DNA of 47,017 nt from Chloroflexota bacterium (GCA_009840945.1 VXMU01000122.1:9330-56346); one strand, 5' to 3'. Shown: positions 34,701 to 43,355, numbered from the stretch's first letter. Program-made: numbers and translations. The notes: generated from the letters alone by a model not told the origin.

Positions 34701-35930
34701 ATGACCACTGGCGACGTGACACGCGAGACGACGGCGGCGCACGCGGGCGAGGCGTCCGCGGACACCGGCGGCGCGGTCACGGTGGCCGCCGTGCACTCCG
34801 GGCCGGACTGGAAGAGCGCCACCGACGCCGTACTCGCCTCGCTCGCCGACGCCGCCACGCCCGACCTCGGCCTCGTCTTCATCGACTCGCGCTTCGCCGA
34901 CCACTACGGCGACGTGCTCGCGCGACTCCGCAAGGGCACCGGGGTCTCCAACCTCGTCGGCGCGAGCGGCGAGGCCGTGATCGGCCCCGGTGTCGAGGCG
35001 CAGATCGAGCCCGCCGTCTCGTTCCTTGGCGTCTCGCTCCCAGGCCTCGAGGCGACCACGATCTCGCTGCCCACCGGCGCGCCGCTCGAGCCCGCGATGG
35101 AGCGCGTCGCCGCTGCCGGCGCGCGCGCGTGGCTGATCTTCGCCGACCCGTTCAGCATCGACGCCGAGCCGCTGGTGCGGGCCATGGAGGCCCGCGCGCG
35201 CGACGTGCCGCTGCTCGGCGGGCTGGCCTCCTCGCACGACATGCGGGGCGGGGCCGCCGTGTTCGCGGGCGGCGAGGTGCAGGCCGGAGGCGCGGTGCTC
35301 GTCGGGCTGAAGGGCGAGTTCAACCTCCACTCGATCGTCGCGCAGGGCGCCGAGCCGATCGGCCAGCCGTGGACCGTCACCGCGTGCGAGGGAAACATCG
35401 TGCGCGAGCTCGGCTCGCGGCCGGCGCTCGAGGTGCTGCAGGACACCCTAGCCTCGCTCGACCCGGAGACGCGCGCGCGGGCGCAGCGCAACCTCCTCGT
35501 CGGCCTCGCGATGGACGAGTACCGCTACCAGCACGGGCGAGGCGACTACCTGGTGCGCAACGTGATGGGCGGCGACCGCGAGAGCGGCGCGATCTCCGTC
35601 AACGCCATCCCGCGCGTCGGCCAGACGTTCCAGTTCCAGTTCCGCGACGCGGCCGCCGCCGACGAGGACCTGCGGGCGCACCTCGCGATCCTCAAGCAGC
35701 GGCTGCTGCCCGGCGAGACGGTGGTGGGCGCGGTGCTCTGCGCCTGCAACGGCCGCGGCCAGGGCCTGTTCGGCACGCCGCACCACGACGCGCAGGCGCT
35801 CGCCGACGCCCTCGGGCCGGTGCCGACGGCCGGGATCTTCGCCAGCGGCGAGATCGGCCCCGTGGCCGGCACGACGTTCCTGCACGGCTTCACGGCGAGC
35901 ATCGCGCTGCTCACCGCGCGCGCCCGCTAG
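34701..35930 (+). CDS. FIST N- and C-domain protein
   Basis: A 409-residue protein. The N-terminal FIST domain has GLVFIDSRFADHYGDVLARLRKGTGVSNLVGASGEAVIG; the C-terminal FIST_C part has RNVMGGDRESGAISVNAIPRVGQTFQFQ and CACNGRGQGLFG. FIST is a sensory input domain proposed to bind amino acids or other small ligands. There is no kinase, cyclase or chemoreceptor domain in this protein nor next to it. ATG at 34701 with GAGGCGG upstream and TACACT (34675-34680) as likely -10. Confidence 0.9.
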   Translation: MTTGDVTRETTAAHAGEASADTGGAVTVAAVHSGPDWKSATDAVLASLADAATPDLGLVFIDSRFADHYGDVLARLRKGTGVSNLVGASGEAVIGPGVEAQIEPAVSFLGVSLPGLEATTISLPTGAPLEPAMERVAAAGARAWLIFADPFSIDAEPLVRAMEARARDVPLLGGLASSHDMRGGAAVFAGGEVQAGGAVLVGLKGEFNLHSIVAQGAEPIGQPWTVTACEGNIVRELGSRPALEVLQDTLASLDPETRARAQRNLLVGLAMDEYRYQHGRGDYLVRNVMGGDRESGAISVNAIPRVGQTFQFQFRDAAAADEDLRAHLAILKQRLLPGETVVGAVLCACNGRGQGLFGTPHHDAQALADALGPVPTAGIFASGEIGPVAGTTFLHGFTASIALLTARAR

Positions 35931-35965
35931 CCGCACTCGCACGCTACGGACGGCGTCGAGGCGCG

Positions 35966-36997
35966 ATGGTGCAGGTCACGGTCACGTTCGCCCTCGAACC
36001 CGAGGTCGCCGACCGCATCCGCGCCGTCGACCCCTCGGTGCGCGTGCGCGTGCTCAACGAGGCCGGGATCGGCGACCTGCACGGCGCCGGCCGCTTCCCG
36101 AGCCAGCGCCAGGCGGCGACGCCGTTCGAGGAGATCGAGGCCGCCCTCCCGGACACCGAGGTGCTCTTCGCGTACTGGGGCGACGCGCTGGAGCGGCTCG
36201 TGCGGCCCGACGCGTTCCCGCCCTCGCTGCGCTGGGTGCAGCTCTTCACCGCGGGCGCGGAGCGCGTCGACCCGGCGCTGGTCGACGACTGCGGGCTGAC
36301 GGTCACGACGGTGAGGGGGATGCACGCCGTCCCGATCTCCGAGTTCGTGCTGACCTACATGCTGATGTTCGCCAAGGGCTGGCCCGCGCTGCTGCGCAAC
36401 CAGCTGGCCGTCTCGTACGACCGCTCCGTCGTCCCGGAGGACATCGAGGGCAAGACGGTCGGGATCATCGGCATGGGCGCCATCGGCGCGGCCGTCGCGA
36501 CGCGTGCGCGCGCCCTCGGCTGCCGCGTGCTGGGGATGCGCCGCTCGTTCACGACGCGCGGCCCCGACGCCGTCGCCGACGAGGCGGTCCCGCCGTCGGA
36601 CCTCGACTACCTGCTCGAGGAGAGCGACTTCGTCGTGCTGGCCGCGCCGCTGACCGAGGAGACGCGCGACATGATCGGCGCGGAGCAGCTACGGCAGATG
36701 GGCCCACGGTCGTACCTGCTCAACATCGCGCGCGGCGAGCTGGTCGAGGAGCAGGCGCTCATCGACGCCCTGCGCGACGGCGTCATCGGCGGCGCAGCCC
36801 TCGACGTGTTCCACCGCGAGCCGCTGCCGCCCGAGAGCCCGCTGTGGGGGCTCGACAACGTGATACTGACGCCCCACCTCACCGGCGGCCCCGGCGACTA
36901 CGCCGCCCGCGCCACGGCCATGTTCTGCGACAACCTCGCCCGCTACCTCGCCGGCGAACCCCTCCACAACGTCTACGACCCGGCGCGGGGGTACTAG
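35966..36997 (+). CDS. D-isomer specific 2-hydroxyacid dehydrogenase
   Basis: A 343-residue NAD(P)-dependent dehydrogenase. The cofactor motif GMGAIG follows KTVGI, and the catalytic set is Arg256 (NIARGELV), Glu285 (FHREPLP) and His304 (TPHLTGG). The catalytic domain is split around the Rossmann domain in the usual way. Substrate is probably a 2-oxo acid such as glyoxylate or hydroxypyruvate, which would fit the glycolate oxidase operon, but this is inference. Its stop overlaps the stop of the convergent DUF3892 gene. Confidence 0.92.
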   Translation: MVQVTVTFALEPEVADRIRAVDPSVRVRVLNEAGIGDLHGAGRFPSQRQAATPFEEIEAALPDTEVLFAYWGDALERLVRPDAFPPSLRWVQLFTAGAERVDPALVDDCGLTVTTVRGMHAVPISEFVLTYMLMFAKGWPALLRNQLAVSYDRSVVPEDIEGKTVGIIGMGAIGAAVATRARALGCRVLGMRRSFTTRGPDAVADEAVPPSDLDYLLEESDFVVLAAPLTEETRDMIGAEQLRQMGPRSYLLNIARGELVEEQALIDALRDGVIGGAALDVFHREPLPPESPLWGLDNVILTPHLTGGPGDYAARATAMFCDNLARYLAGEPLHNVYDPARGY

Positions 36998-37257
36998 CAG
37001 TCCGGCAAGTCGTCGAGGTTGTTCCGCGTTGTCGAGTCGTGGTCCGTGCGCAGGTACTTGTCTCGTACACCGTTCACAACGTAAATCCGCGTCCGCGAGC
37101 CGTCCGTCCACGGTACGTGGTAGGAGTGCAGGCCCGTCTCGATATCGGTGATGACGAGGTGCTTCGGCCGTGGGGACCACACCGCAGACCCATTGCACAG
37201 GGCAAGGATGTCTCCGTCGCTATCCTTGCGAGTTCTCGTCACCGCTCGCTCAGCCAT
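36994..37257 (-). CDS. DUF3892 domain-containing protein
   Basis: An 87-residue protein with a DUF3892-like pattern: AVTRTRKDSDGDILALCN, the SAVWSPRPKHLVITDIETGLHSYHV middle and the ending KYLRTDHDSTTRNNLDDLPDC. Function is unknown. ATG at 37257 was chosen because the Shine-Dalgarno GGGAGG lies 7 nt upstream. Its lower GC content is shared with the divergent XRE-ImmA genes, suggesting one acquired unit. Confidence 0.75.
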   Translation of the reverse strand: MAERAVTRTRKDSDGDILALCNGSAVWSPRPKHLVITDIETGLHSYHVPWTDGSRTRIYVVNGVRDKYLRTDHDSTTRNNLDDLPDC

Positions 37258-37419
37258 AGTGGCCTCCCGTCGTGCTGGGACGCCAAACGATAGACGTTCC
37301 CGATAGAGAACGATACGGTGTCCACTGTTCGGTGTCAATACGACGGTCGTTCCGTTTCCGGCACGATGGGGTACAGTGCGTGCGGCGGGACGAGCTCAGC
37401 GGGAGAGAGAGCACGAACC
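37258..37419. promoter_or_regulatory. Divergent regulatory region between DUF3892 and XRE genes
   Basis: CGTTC (37295-37299) and GAACG (37308-37312) form an inverted repeat with an 8-bp spacer, and CGGTGTC occurs twice just downstream (about 37315 and 37332). These are candidate operators for the XRE regulator. No promoter hexamer is convincing. Confidence 0.4.
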
Positions 37420-37809
37420 GTGGAATCACCGGGCGAACGGATCAGGCAGATACGCGGGGAACAGGGGCTCTCGCTTAGTGAGCTTTCCCGGCTGTCCGGC
37501 GTGTCCAAAGGCTACCTGTCGCAGATCGAACGCTTACCCGACACGCGACCATCGGCAACTACCCTCTTCGCGCTCGCACGAGCCCTAGGAACGTCCATTG
37601 GCGCCCTACTGGAGGATGGCGAAGTCGACGCCGAGCAAGAAGATGTCCAGAGAGTGCCTGCTTCGCTCCGCGAGTTCGCAGAGGACGCCGCGCTGCCCCC
37701 AGCGGATGTTCAGATGCTCGCGAGCATCCACTATCGTGGAGAGGCGCCCCAGACGAAGGAAGACTGGCGTTTCCTGTACGAGTCCATACGCCGCAGCGTG
37801 AATCGCTAG
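37420..37809 (+). CDS. XRE-family helix-turn-helix regulator
   Basis: A 129-residue protein. Residues about 5-62 form a Cro/CI-type helix-turn-helix: GERIRQIRGEQGLSLSELSRLSGVSKGYLSQIERL with a clear recognition helix. The rest is a short acidic linker and a helical tail. GTG at 37420 has GGGAGAGAG upstream and is preferred over the longer frame from 37318. It is followed 10 bp later by an ImmA/IrrE peptidase, the arrangement of ImmR-ImmA pairs in which the peptidase cleaves the repressor. Confidence 0.88.
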   Translation: MESPGERIRQIRGEQGLSLSELSRLSGVSKGYLSQIERLPDTRPSATTLFALARALGTSIGALLEDGEVDAEQEDVQRVPASLREFAEDAALPPADVQMLASIHYRGEAPQTKEDWRFLYESIRRSVNR

Positions 37810-37819
37810 GGACCTCGCC

Positions 37820-38710
37820 GTGCCGCCGCCCCACCCTGACTCGGCCGCTCTCATGACTGGCGCAACGGTCACGGCTGAAGCCGCCGTCCGCGCAGCAGTT
37901 GATCAGCTCCTCCAAGAGGCCCAGGTTCGTGAACCGCCTGCCCCCCTCGACCTCCTTGGTTCCATCCGTCGGATTGTCCGAATCGAGACCGTCGAGATGA
38001 CTGCGGCCGGGCGCCTTGTGCCGACAGGCACTAACGGCTACATCGTACAGGTCAGGGATGCTGACTCAGCGGGTCGACAACGATTCAGTATTGCCCACGA
38101 GATAATGCACACCTTCTTCGATGGCACTAGCGGCACCCGACGCCTGCGCGAGGATCAGGTCACAGGGGCCTTTGGGACGGTTCGCGAGGAGTACCTCTGC
38201 GATGTTGGTGCCGCGCACATGCTCCTTCACCCTAGCTGGCTCCATGAGCTGACCCTCAGTCGCGAGCAGTCGCTTGATCAGCTATTCGCGGTTGCTTCGT
38301 CCTGCGGAGCATCAGTCGAGGCCTCCGCTCGGCAACTCGCCCAGCTTGGCATGCCGCAGTGCTCGTTTCTCTTCTGGGAGCTCGGCTATAGGAAGGAAGA
38401 ACAGGCACGGGTGGAGCATGTGGCGCTGCCTGGGCTCGAGGAACTCGCAGCCCGACCCACACCGAAGCTGCGTGCCTCCCGTGTCTATGCCTCTCCCGGT
38501 TCACCGTTCTTCCCGCCCAACAAGTCGGTGGGAGATGACACGTCCATCGCGGAGGCGCTGCGCAGCCAGAATCGAACGCGGGCGGTCGAGGAATTCGAGA
38601 TCGGGACCAACGTGCTGCGCGCAGACTGCGAGTCGCAAGCCGTCGGCTACCGGGGAAGTGGCGGGCGGCTGGTAGAACGCGTGATTACACTCGCGCGCTG
38701 GAAGCAATAG
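37820..38710 (+). CDS. ImmA/IrrE family metallopeptidase
   Basis: A 296-residue protein. The zinc-binding HEIMH motif is at residues 93-97 (RFSIAHEIMHTFF), and the third ligand is probably Glu in REEYLCDVGAAHMLL. The remaining C-terminal 120 residues, with the segment FLFWELGYRK, are typical of long ImmA proteins and contain several cysteines. Family members cleave phage- or ICE-type repressors or, in Deinococcus, the regulator DdrO. GTG at 37820 is taken; an internal ATG at 37853 is possible. Lower GC than flanking genes. Confidence 0.88.
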   Translation: MPPPHPDSAALMTGATVTAEAAVRAAVDQLLQEAQVREPPAPLDLLGSIRRIVRIETVEMTAAGRLVPTGTNGYIVQVRDADSAGRQRFSIAHEIMHTFFDGTSGTRRLREDQVTGAFGTVREEYLCDVGAAHMLLHPSWLHELTLSREQSLDQLFAVASSCGASVEASARQLAQLGMPQCSFLFWELGYRKEEQARVEHVALPGLEELAARPTPKLRASRVYASPGSPFFPPNKSVGDDTSIAEALRSQNRTRAVEEFEIGTNVLRADCESQAVGYRGSGGRLVERVITLARWKQ

Positions 38711-38801
38711 TCCCGCTCAGTACGACCGTCAGTTTGATCCTTGGAGGCTATCACGATGCTGTCACGCGCATCCGGCCGTCGCGCGCGGTAGGCTGGCGGC
38801 C

Positions 38802-39425
38802 ATGGTCGACCCGGAACTCCTCGCACGCCTCGCGAATGCCGACTCGCTGCACATCGGGCTGGTGTCAGACACGCACATCCCCGAGGCCGGGGAGACGTTA
38901 TACCCGCAGGTCTTCGAGGCGTTCGCGGACGTCGACTGCATCCTCCACGCCGGGGACATCCACGACATCTCGCTCATCGATCTGCTCTCCGAGGTCGCCC
39001 CCACGTTTGTCGCGCGCGGCAACGGCGACGACGGTTCGGGCGGGCGGCCCGTGCAGCCCGAGGACCCGAGGCTGCGCGAGGGGTGGTTCCTCGAGCTGGC
39101 CGGGCTGCGCGTCGGCATCGCCCACACCGTGCCGGTGCCGGACATCGGCCGCTGGACGCTGGAGGCCGCGATGGAGCGTTACTGCGGCCGCACCGACCTC
39201 GACGTGATGGTGTTCGGCGACACCCACACCGAGCAGGTCGAGGAGGTGCGCGGCGTGCTCTGCGTGAACCCCGGCTCGCCGACGCTGCCCCGCAACTACG
39301 AGCGCCGGCTCGGCACCATCGCCTTCCTCGACATCGCCGACGGCAAGGCGACCGTGGATATGCGACAGCTCACCGAGGACGGCCACGCGCCGTACGACTG
39401 GTCGAACTGGAAGCGCATCACCTGA
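38802..39425 (+). CDS. YfcE/MJ0936-type metallophosphoesterase
   Basis: A 207-residue metal-dependent phosphodiesterase. Motifs in order are GLVSDTHIPE, LHAGDIHD, RGNGDD (family usually GNCD), the FGDTHTEQ histidine and NPGSPTLPRN. It acts on phosphodiester bonds of unknown natural substrate. ATG at 38802 lies 7 nt after TAGGCT (38789-38794), a leaderless promoter arrangement. Confidence 0.9.
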   Translation: MVDPELLARLANADSLHIGLVSDTHIPEAGETLYPQVFEAFADVDCILHAGDIHDISLIDLLSEVAPTFVARGNGDDGSGGRPVQPEDPRLREGWFLELAGLRVGIAHTVPVPDIGRWTLEAAMERYCGRTDLDVMVFGDTHTEQVEEVRGVLCVNPGSPTLPRNYERRLGTIAFLDIADGKATVDMRQLTEDGHAPYDWSNWKRIT

Positions 39426-39504
39426 CCCAGGCTCCTCGGGCCGTCGCCCCGCCGCCCGCGCACGCGGTATACCCTGCACGCCGGGGCGAGCGGGGAGGCG
39501 CACG

Positions 39505-40095
39505 ATGGTGGACTACGACGCACGCACGGCGCTCGTCGTCGTCGACGTGCAGAACGACTTCGCGCACCCGGACGGGTCGCTGTACGTGAACGAGGCGGCC
39601 GACGCCATCGTCGCCGTCAACGAGGAGATAGAGCGCGCCTCGGCGGCGGGCGCTGTCGTCGCCTACACACAGGACTGGCACCCCGAGCACACGCCGCACT
39701 TCGCGCAGGACGGCGGTATCTGGCCCGTCCACTGCGTCGGCGACTCGTGGGGCGCGCAGCTCCACGACGACCTCGCCGCGCTCGAAGGCGCGCCACGCGT
39801 CCGCAAGGGCGTGGGCGGCGAGGACGGCTACTCCGGCTTCACCGTCCACGACGTCGAGCGCGACGAGGACGCGCCGACCGAGCTGGAGGGTCTGCTGCGC
39901 GATCGCGGCGTCGAGCGCGTCGTCGTGGTGGGGCTGGCGACCGACTACTGCGTGCGAGACACGGCGCTCGACGCGGCGCGGCTCGGCTTCGGGACCACCG
40001 TGCTGACGCGCGCGATCCGCGCGGTGAACCTCGAACCCGGCGACGGCGAGCGGGCCATCGAGGCGATGCGCCTGGCAGGCGCGAGCATCGAGTGA
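39505..40095 (+). CDS. pncA: Nicotinamidase (PncA)
   Basis: A 196-residue enzyme that deamidates nicotinamide to nicotinate. The catalytic triad is Asp14 in VVVDVQNDF, Lys in RKGVGG and Cys in TDYCVRDT. The metal site is in QDWHPEHTPHF together with WPVHC. ATG follows GGGGAGG; a TATACC -10 is at about 39468. It overlaps pncB by 4 bp, so the two form an NAD salvage operon. Confidence 0.95.
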   Translation: MVDYDARTALVVVDVQNDFAHPDGSLYVNEAADAIVAVNEEIERASAAGAVVAYTQDWHPEHTPHFAQDGGIWPVHCVGDSWGAQLHDDLAALEGAPRVRKGVGGEDGYSGFTVHDVERDEDAPTELEGLLRDRGVERVVVVGLATDYCVRDTALDAARLGFGTTVLTRAIRAVNLEPGDGERAIEAMRLAGASIE

Positions 40096-41447
40096 GCCCC
40101 GCCCACGACCGCGAGGCGGCCGCGGGCGTCGACCTCGCGCTGTTCACCGACCTCTACGAGCTGACGATGCTCCAGTCCTACCAGGAGCACGGCCTCCGCG
40201 CGCCCGCGACGTTCGAGCTCTTCGCGCGCACGCTGCCCGAGGGGCGCAACTACCTGCTGGCGTGCGGCCTCGACTCTGCCCTCGCGTACCTCGAAACCCT
40301 CGAGTTCGGGGCCGAGTCGCTGGCGGCGCTGGAGCGCGTGGGCTTCCCGGCGAGCTTCCTCGACTGGCTCGGGGAGCTGCGGTTCACCGGCGACGTGTGG
40401 GCCATGCCCGAGGGGACCCCGGCGTTCGGGGACGAGCCGCTGCTCACCGTGGAGGCGCCGCTGCCCGAGGCGCAGGTCGTGGAGACCTACCTCATCAACC
40501 AGGTGCACTTCCAGACGCTCGTCGCCTCGAAGGGTGCGCGCGTCGTGACCGCCGCGGCCGGGCGGCCCGTCGCCGACTTCGGCGGGCGGCGCGCGCACGG
40601 CACGGACGCCGGGCTGACGGCGGCCCGCGCGCTGTACCTCGCGGGCATGGCGTCGACGTCGAACGTGGCGGCGGGGGCGCGCTACGGCATCCCGGTGACC
40701 GGCACCATGGCGCACAGCTACGTGCAGGCTCACGGCGACGACCATGCCGCGTTCCGCGACTTCGTCGCCACGCACCCCGAGACCACGCTGCTCGTCGACA
40801 CCTTCGACACCCTCGAGGGCGTGCGCACGGTCGTCGCGCTCGCCAGGGAGCTCGGCGACGCCTTCCGGGTGCGCAACATCCGCCTCGACTCGGAGCCGCT
40901 CGGCGAGCTCGCGGTCGAGGCGCGGCGCATCCTCGACGCCGCGGGGCTCGCCTTGGTGCGCATCATCGCGAGCGGCGGCCTCGACGAGCACAGCGTCGCC
41001 GACCTCGTCGCCTCCGGCGCGCCGATCGACGCCTTCGGCGTCGGCACGCGGGCGGTGACCTCCTCGGACGCGCCGACGTTCGACGCGGTCTACAAGCTCG
41101 TCGCGTACGACGGCGAGGGCCGGATCAAGCACTCGACGGGCAAGGCGACGCTGCCGGGCCGCAAGCAGGTCTTCCGCCAGCGCGACGCCTCGGGCCTCGC
41201 GCTCCGCGACGTCCTCGCCCGCGCCGACGAGCGCCACGACGGCGAGCCGCTGCTCGTCCAGGTCATGCGCGGCGGGGAGCGCCTCCCGGCGGGCGAGGAG
41301 TCGCTGGAGCACGCCCGCGAGCGGGCCGCCTCGGGGGTCGAGCGGCTGCCGGAGCGCCTACGAGCGCTCCAGGACGCCTCGCCGCCGTACGAGGTGGTGG
41401 TCAGCGACGCGCTGCAGGAGGACGCGGCGCGCCTCGGGCGGGCGTGA
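40092..41447 (+). CDS. pncB: Nicotinate phosphoribosyltransferase (PncB)
   Basis: A 451-residue enzyme forming nicotinate mononucleotide, the second salvage step after PncA. Features include LFTDLYELTMLQSY, ADFGGRRAHGTDAG, GTMAHSYVQAH, and the loop IRLDSEPL with IASGGLDEHSV further on. GTG at 40092 overlaps the pncA stop. NAD salvage here may matter for the NAD-using TIR proteins located 1.5 kb downstream. Confidence 0.95.
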   Translation: MSPAHDREAAAGVDLALFTDLYELTMLQSYQEHGLRAPATFELFARTLPEGRNYLLACGLDSALAYLETLEFGAESLAALERVGFPASFLDWLGELRFTGDVWAMPEGTPAFGDEPLLTVEAPLPEAQVVETYLINQVHFQTLVASKGARVVTAAAGRPVADFGGRRAHGTDAGLTAARALYLAGMASTSNVAAGARYGIPVTGTMAHSYVQAHGDDHAAFRDFVATHPETTLLVDTFDTLEGVRTVVALARELGDAFRVRNIRLDSEPLGELAVEARRILDAAGLALVRIIASGGLDEHSVADLVASGAPIDAFGVGTRAVTSSDAPTFDAVYKLVAYDGEGRIKHSTGKATLPGRKQVFRQRDASGLALRDVLARADERHDGEPLLVQVMRGGERLPAGEESLEHARERAASGVERLPERLRALQDASPPYEVVVSDALQEDAARLGRA

Positions 41448-41452
41448 GACGA

Positions 41453-41761
41453 CTAGCTCTCGGCGTCCTCGCCGCCACGTAGCTCCACGCGCGCCTCGAC
41501 GCCGTCGATGGCCCGCAGCCGCTCGTCGAGCTCGCGGAATGTCGAGGAGGCGCGCCATGCGAGCGCGGCGTCGCGGGACTCCCACCAGCTCGTGAGCAGG
41601 ACCGAGCGGCGTGAGATCCATCGGTGCATCCGCACGCAGCCCGGGGCCGCGCGGCCGTCGCGGTCGAGGCGGCGTGCGAGCCAGAAGGCGCGGGGCATCG
41701 AGCGCACGCGCGGGAGGTGCCATGCGGTCAGCAGCAGCACGGGCGCCGTCGGCTGGGTCAT
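41453..41761 (-). CDS. Small antibiotic-biosynthesis-monooxygenase-like (dimeric barrel) protein, uncertain
   Basis: A 102-residue protein. The pattern LLLTAWHLPRVRSMPRAFWLARRLDR, then CVRMHRWISRRSVLLTSWWESRDAALAW, resembles a ferredoxin-like dimeric alpha/beta barrel of the monooxygenase or spheroidene-monooxygenase type, but it lacks a diagnostic catalytic signature. ATG at 41761 has TACCTT 6 nt upstream on its strand, a leaderless layout, and the longer frame to 41848 is therefore rejected. Confidence 0.65.
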   Translation of the reverse strand: MTQPTAPVLLLTAWHLPRVRSMPRAFWLARRLDRDGRAAPGCVRMHRWISRRSVLLTSWWESRDAALAWRASSTFRELDERLRAIDGVEARVELRGGEDAES

Positions 41762-41777
41762 GCGCCGAAGGTAGCAC

Positions 41778-42860
41778 TCATCCGAACTCGCCGAGGATGT
41801 GCGCGAGCAGCCGCAGCAGCCGCCACCCGTCCCGCAGCGCGTAGCCAAGGTTGCCCGGGTCCGGCTCCACGTGGTCGAAGAGGTCGAGGCGGTGATACAG
41901 CGCCGGCTCGTGGTCTGCCACGAGCGCCTCGGACTCCACCCACGGGACGAACCGGTCGGCGCGGTCGTGCAGCAGGTAGAGCGGCGCGCGTAACCCGTCG
42001 ATGTGCCCGCTCGGGCTCACGCCTTCGAGGTTCGCGCGCGCAGCCGGACCGAGGCTCGCGAGGAACGCCTCGGCCTCCTCGATCGTCGCCCCATCGCCGA
42101 GGGCCTCGAAGGCCGCGGCGCCAGCGTCGTCGAGCGAGGCGAGGAGCGTGTTGCGGACGGCGCGCTCGGAGATGCGTGCGGGGTCCCACTCCTCGACGGC
42201 CTCGGGGCCGCGGAAACGCTCCGAGAGCACCGCGGCGGCGAGGCTCGCGGCGTCGTAGTACGGCCCGATGGCGACGACGAACCCGACGTCGCGCGCGACC
42301 TCCGGCTGCGCGGCCGCGACGATGGTGAGCGAGCCGCCCGCGGAGAGCCCGACGTAGCCGACGCGGTCGTCGCGCACGCGCGGGTGCGCGGCGAGCGCCT
42401 CGAACGCCGCGGTGAGGCGCCCGATCTCCACGGGGAGCACGACGGCGGCGTCGAGCTCCTCGGACTGCGTGAGCAGCACGGCGAAGCCGATGCGCGCGAG
42501 GCCCTCGGTGAAGCGCACGACGCGCTCGTCATCGGCCGCGGCGGGGTCGGCGCCGAGCGCGAGGATCAGCCCGGGGACCTCGCCGTCGCCGGCGGGGAGT
42601 GTGAGCACGCCGCGTCCGCCCTCGGCGTACTCGAGCGTACCGGTCGAGGGGTCGCCGCTGAACCACGTGATGGGGCGGCCGGGGAGGCCGAAGACCACGT
42701 CGGCGGTGAACGTAGTCGCGCGCCACCAGTCGTGGGCGGTGGGCAGCGCGGCGAAGACCATCAGCACCGCCACGACGCGCGCAAGGAACCGCAGCCGGTG
42801 AGGGATGGTCCACCCGTCCATGCGTCGGGGCGCGAGTCTGCGGGGGTCGAGGCGGCGCAT
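41778..42860 (-). CDS. Secreted or membrane-anchored alpha/beta hydrolase
   Basis: A 360-residue protein. Residues about 24-42 form one hydrophobic helix after a basic N-terminus, so it is probably anchored with the catalytic domain outside. The nucleophile is in VGLSAGGSL, the acid likely in LHDRADRFVPW, and a histidine in LFDHVEP. The family is dienelactone-hydrolase or peptidase-like. ATG at 42860 has TACCAT 6 nt upstream (leaderless), which supports this start over the internal ATG at 42821. Confidence 0.83.
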   Translation of the reverse strand: MRRLDPRRLAPRRMDGWTIPHRLRFLARVVAVLMVFAALPTAHDWWRATTFTADVVFGLPGRPITWFSGDPSTGTLEYAEGGRGVLTLPAGDGEVPGLILALGADPAAADDERVVRFTEGLARIGFAVLLTQSEELDAAVVLPVEIGRLTAAFEALAAHPRVRDDRVGYVGLSAGGSLTIVAAAQPEVARDVGFVVAIGPYYDAASLAAAVLSERFRGPEAVEEWDPARISERAVRNTLLASLDDAGAAAFEALGDGATIEEAEAFLASLGPAARANLEGVSPSGHIDGLRAPLYLLHDRADRFVPWVESEALVADHEPALYHRLDLFDHVEPDPGNLGYALRDGWRLLRLLAHILGEFG

Positions 42861-42909
42861 GGCACGATGGTACGTCGAGGGGCGGTGCGCCGGGGCCTCG
42901 TGCGGGGTA

Positions 42910-42937
42910 GAACGCGCGTTCGCAGAAGCGCTATACT
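42910..42937 (+). promoter_or_regulatory. SOS box (LexA operator) and -10 of TIR gene 1
   Basis: GAACGCGCGTTC at 42910-42921 is a perfect palindrome fitting GAAC-N4-GTTC, the Gram-positive-type LexA box. TATACT at 42932-42937 is a good -10; the box covers the expected -35. The ATG is at 42972. Confidence 0.7.
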
Positions 42938-42971
42938 CCCGCTCGGCGGGGTTGGTCGGGGGGGATCACCG

Positions 42972-43355
42972 ATGGCTCGAACCGTCTTTCTCAGCTTTGC
43001 GGCCGAGGACCAGTGGCTGGCGAACGCGTTGCGTGCCGAGGCCGAGCACCGGGGTGGAGGCCTCGAGTTCCGCGACTCGGCGGTCTGGGAGCCGTTCGGA
43101 CGCGCGCGGCGAGCCCACGTCGAACGCCTGCTGCGGGCGTGCTCGGCGACGATCTGCCTGGTCGGCCAGACGACGTGGCGCAGCGACGCGGTGAACTGGG
43201 AGATCCGCAAGAGCCGCCAGCTCGGCAAGCGGGTCGTCGCGGTGCGGCTCTCGCCCGATGTCTCGCGGTTCCCGGAGGCGCTGATCAAGCCGGGCGTGAC
43301 GGTGCTCCCTCGGGACATCGAGCAGGTCGCCCGAGCGCTGGGGGCGGCGGCGTAG
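42972..43355 (+). CDS. TIR-like (ThsB/MTH538-type) domain protein 1
   Basis: A 127-residue single-domain protein. RTVFLSFAAEDQWLANAL, FRDSAVWEPF, CSATICLVGQTTWRSDAVNWEIRKSRQLGKRVVAVRL is the TIR-like pattern of DUF1863/MTH538 proteins, the group that includes ThsB of Thoeris. The Glu77 in NWEI occupies the position expected for the NAD-hydrolase catalytic glutamate. Such proteins make NAD-derived signals after infection. About 80 of 127 positions match the next gene. GGGGGATC precedes ATG at 42972. No ThsA gene is present; the candidate effector is 0.5 kb downstream. Confidence 0.86.
   Translation: MARTVFLSFAAEDQWLANALRAEAEHRGGGLEFRDSAVWEPFGRARRAHVERLLRACSATICLVGQTTWRSDAVNWEIRKSRQLGKRVVAVRLSPDVSRFPEALIKPGVTVLPRDIEQVARALGAAA

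Noticed and set aside
34701-35930. FIST protein as part of a two-component or chemotaxis system
   Set aside because: No kinase, response regulator or methyl-accepting protein is adjacent.
37295-37312. SOS box upstream of the XRE gene
   Set aside because: The half-sites are in the opposite order (CGTTC then GAACG with an 8-bp spacer), so it does not match GAAC-N4-GTTC.
36994-38710. Prophage remnant
   Set aside because: No integrase, terminase, structural or tRNA attachment-site feature is seen; only a regulator-peptidase pair and a DUF3892 protein.
37820-38710. Toxin-antitoxin pair of the HigBA or ParDE type with the XRE gene
   Set aside because: The second gene has HEXXH and matches ImmA/IrrE peptidases, not a known ribonuclease or gyrase toxin.
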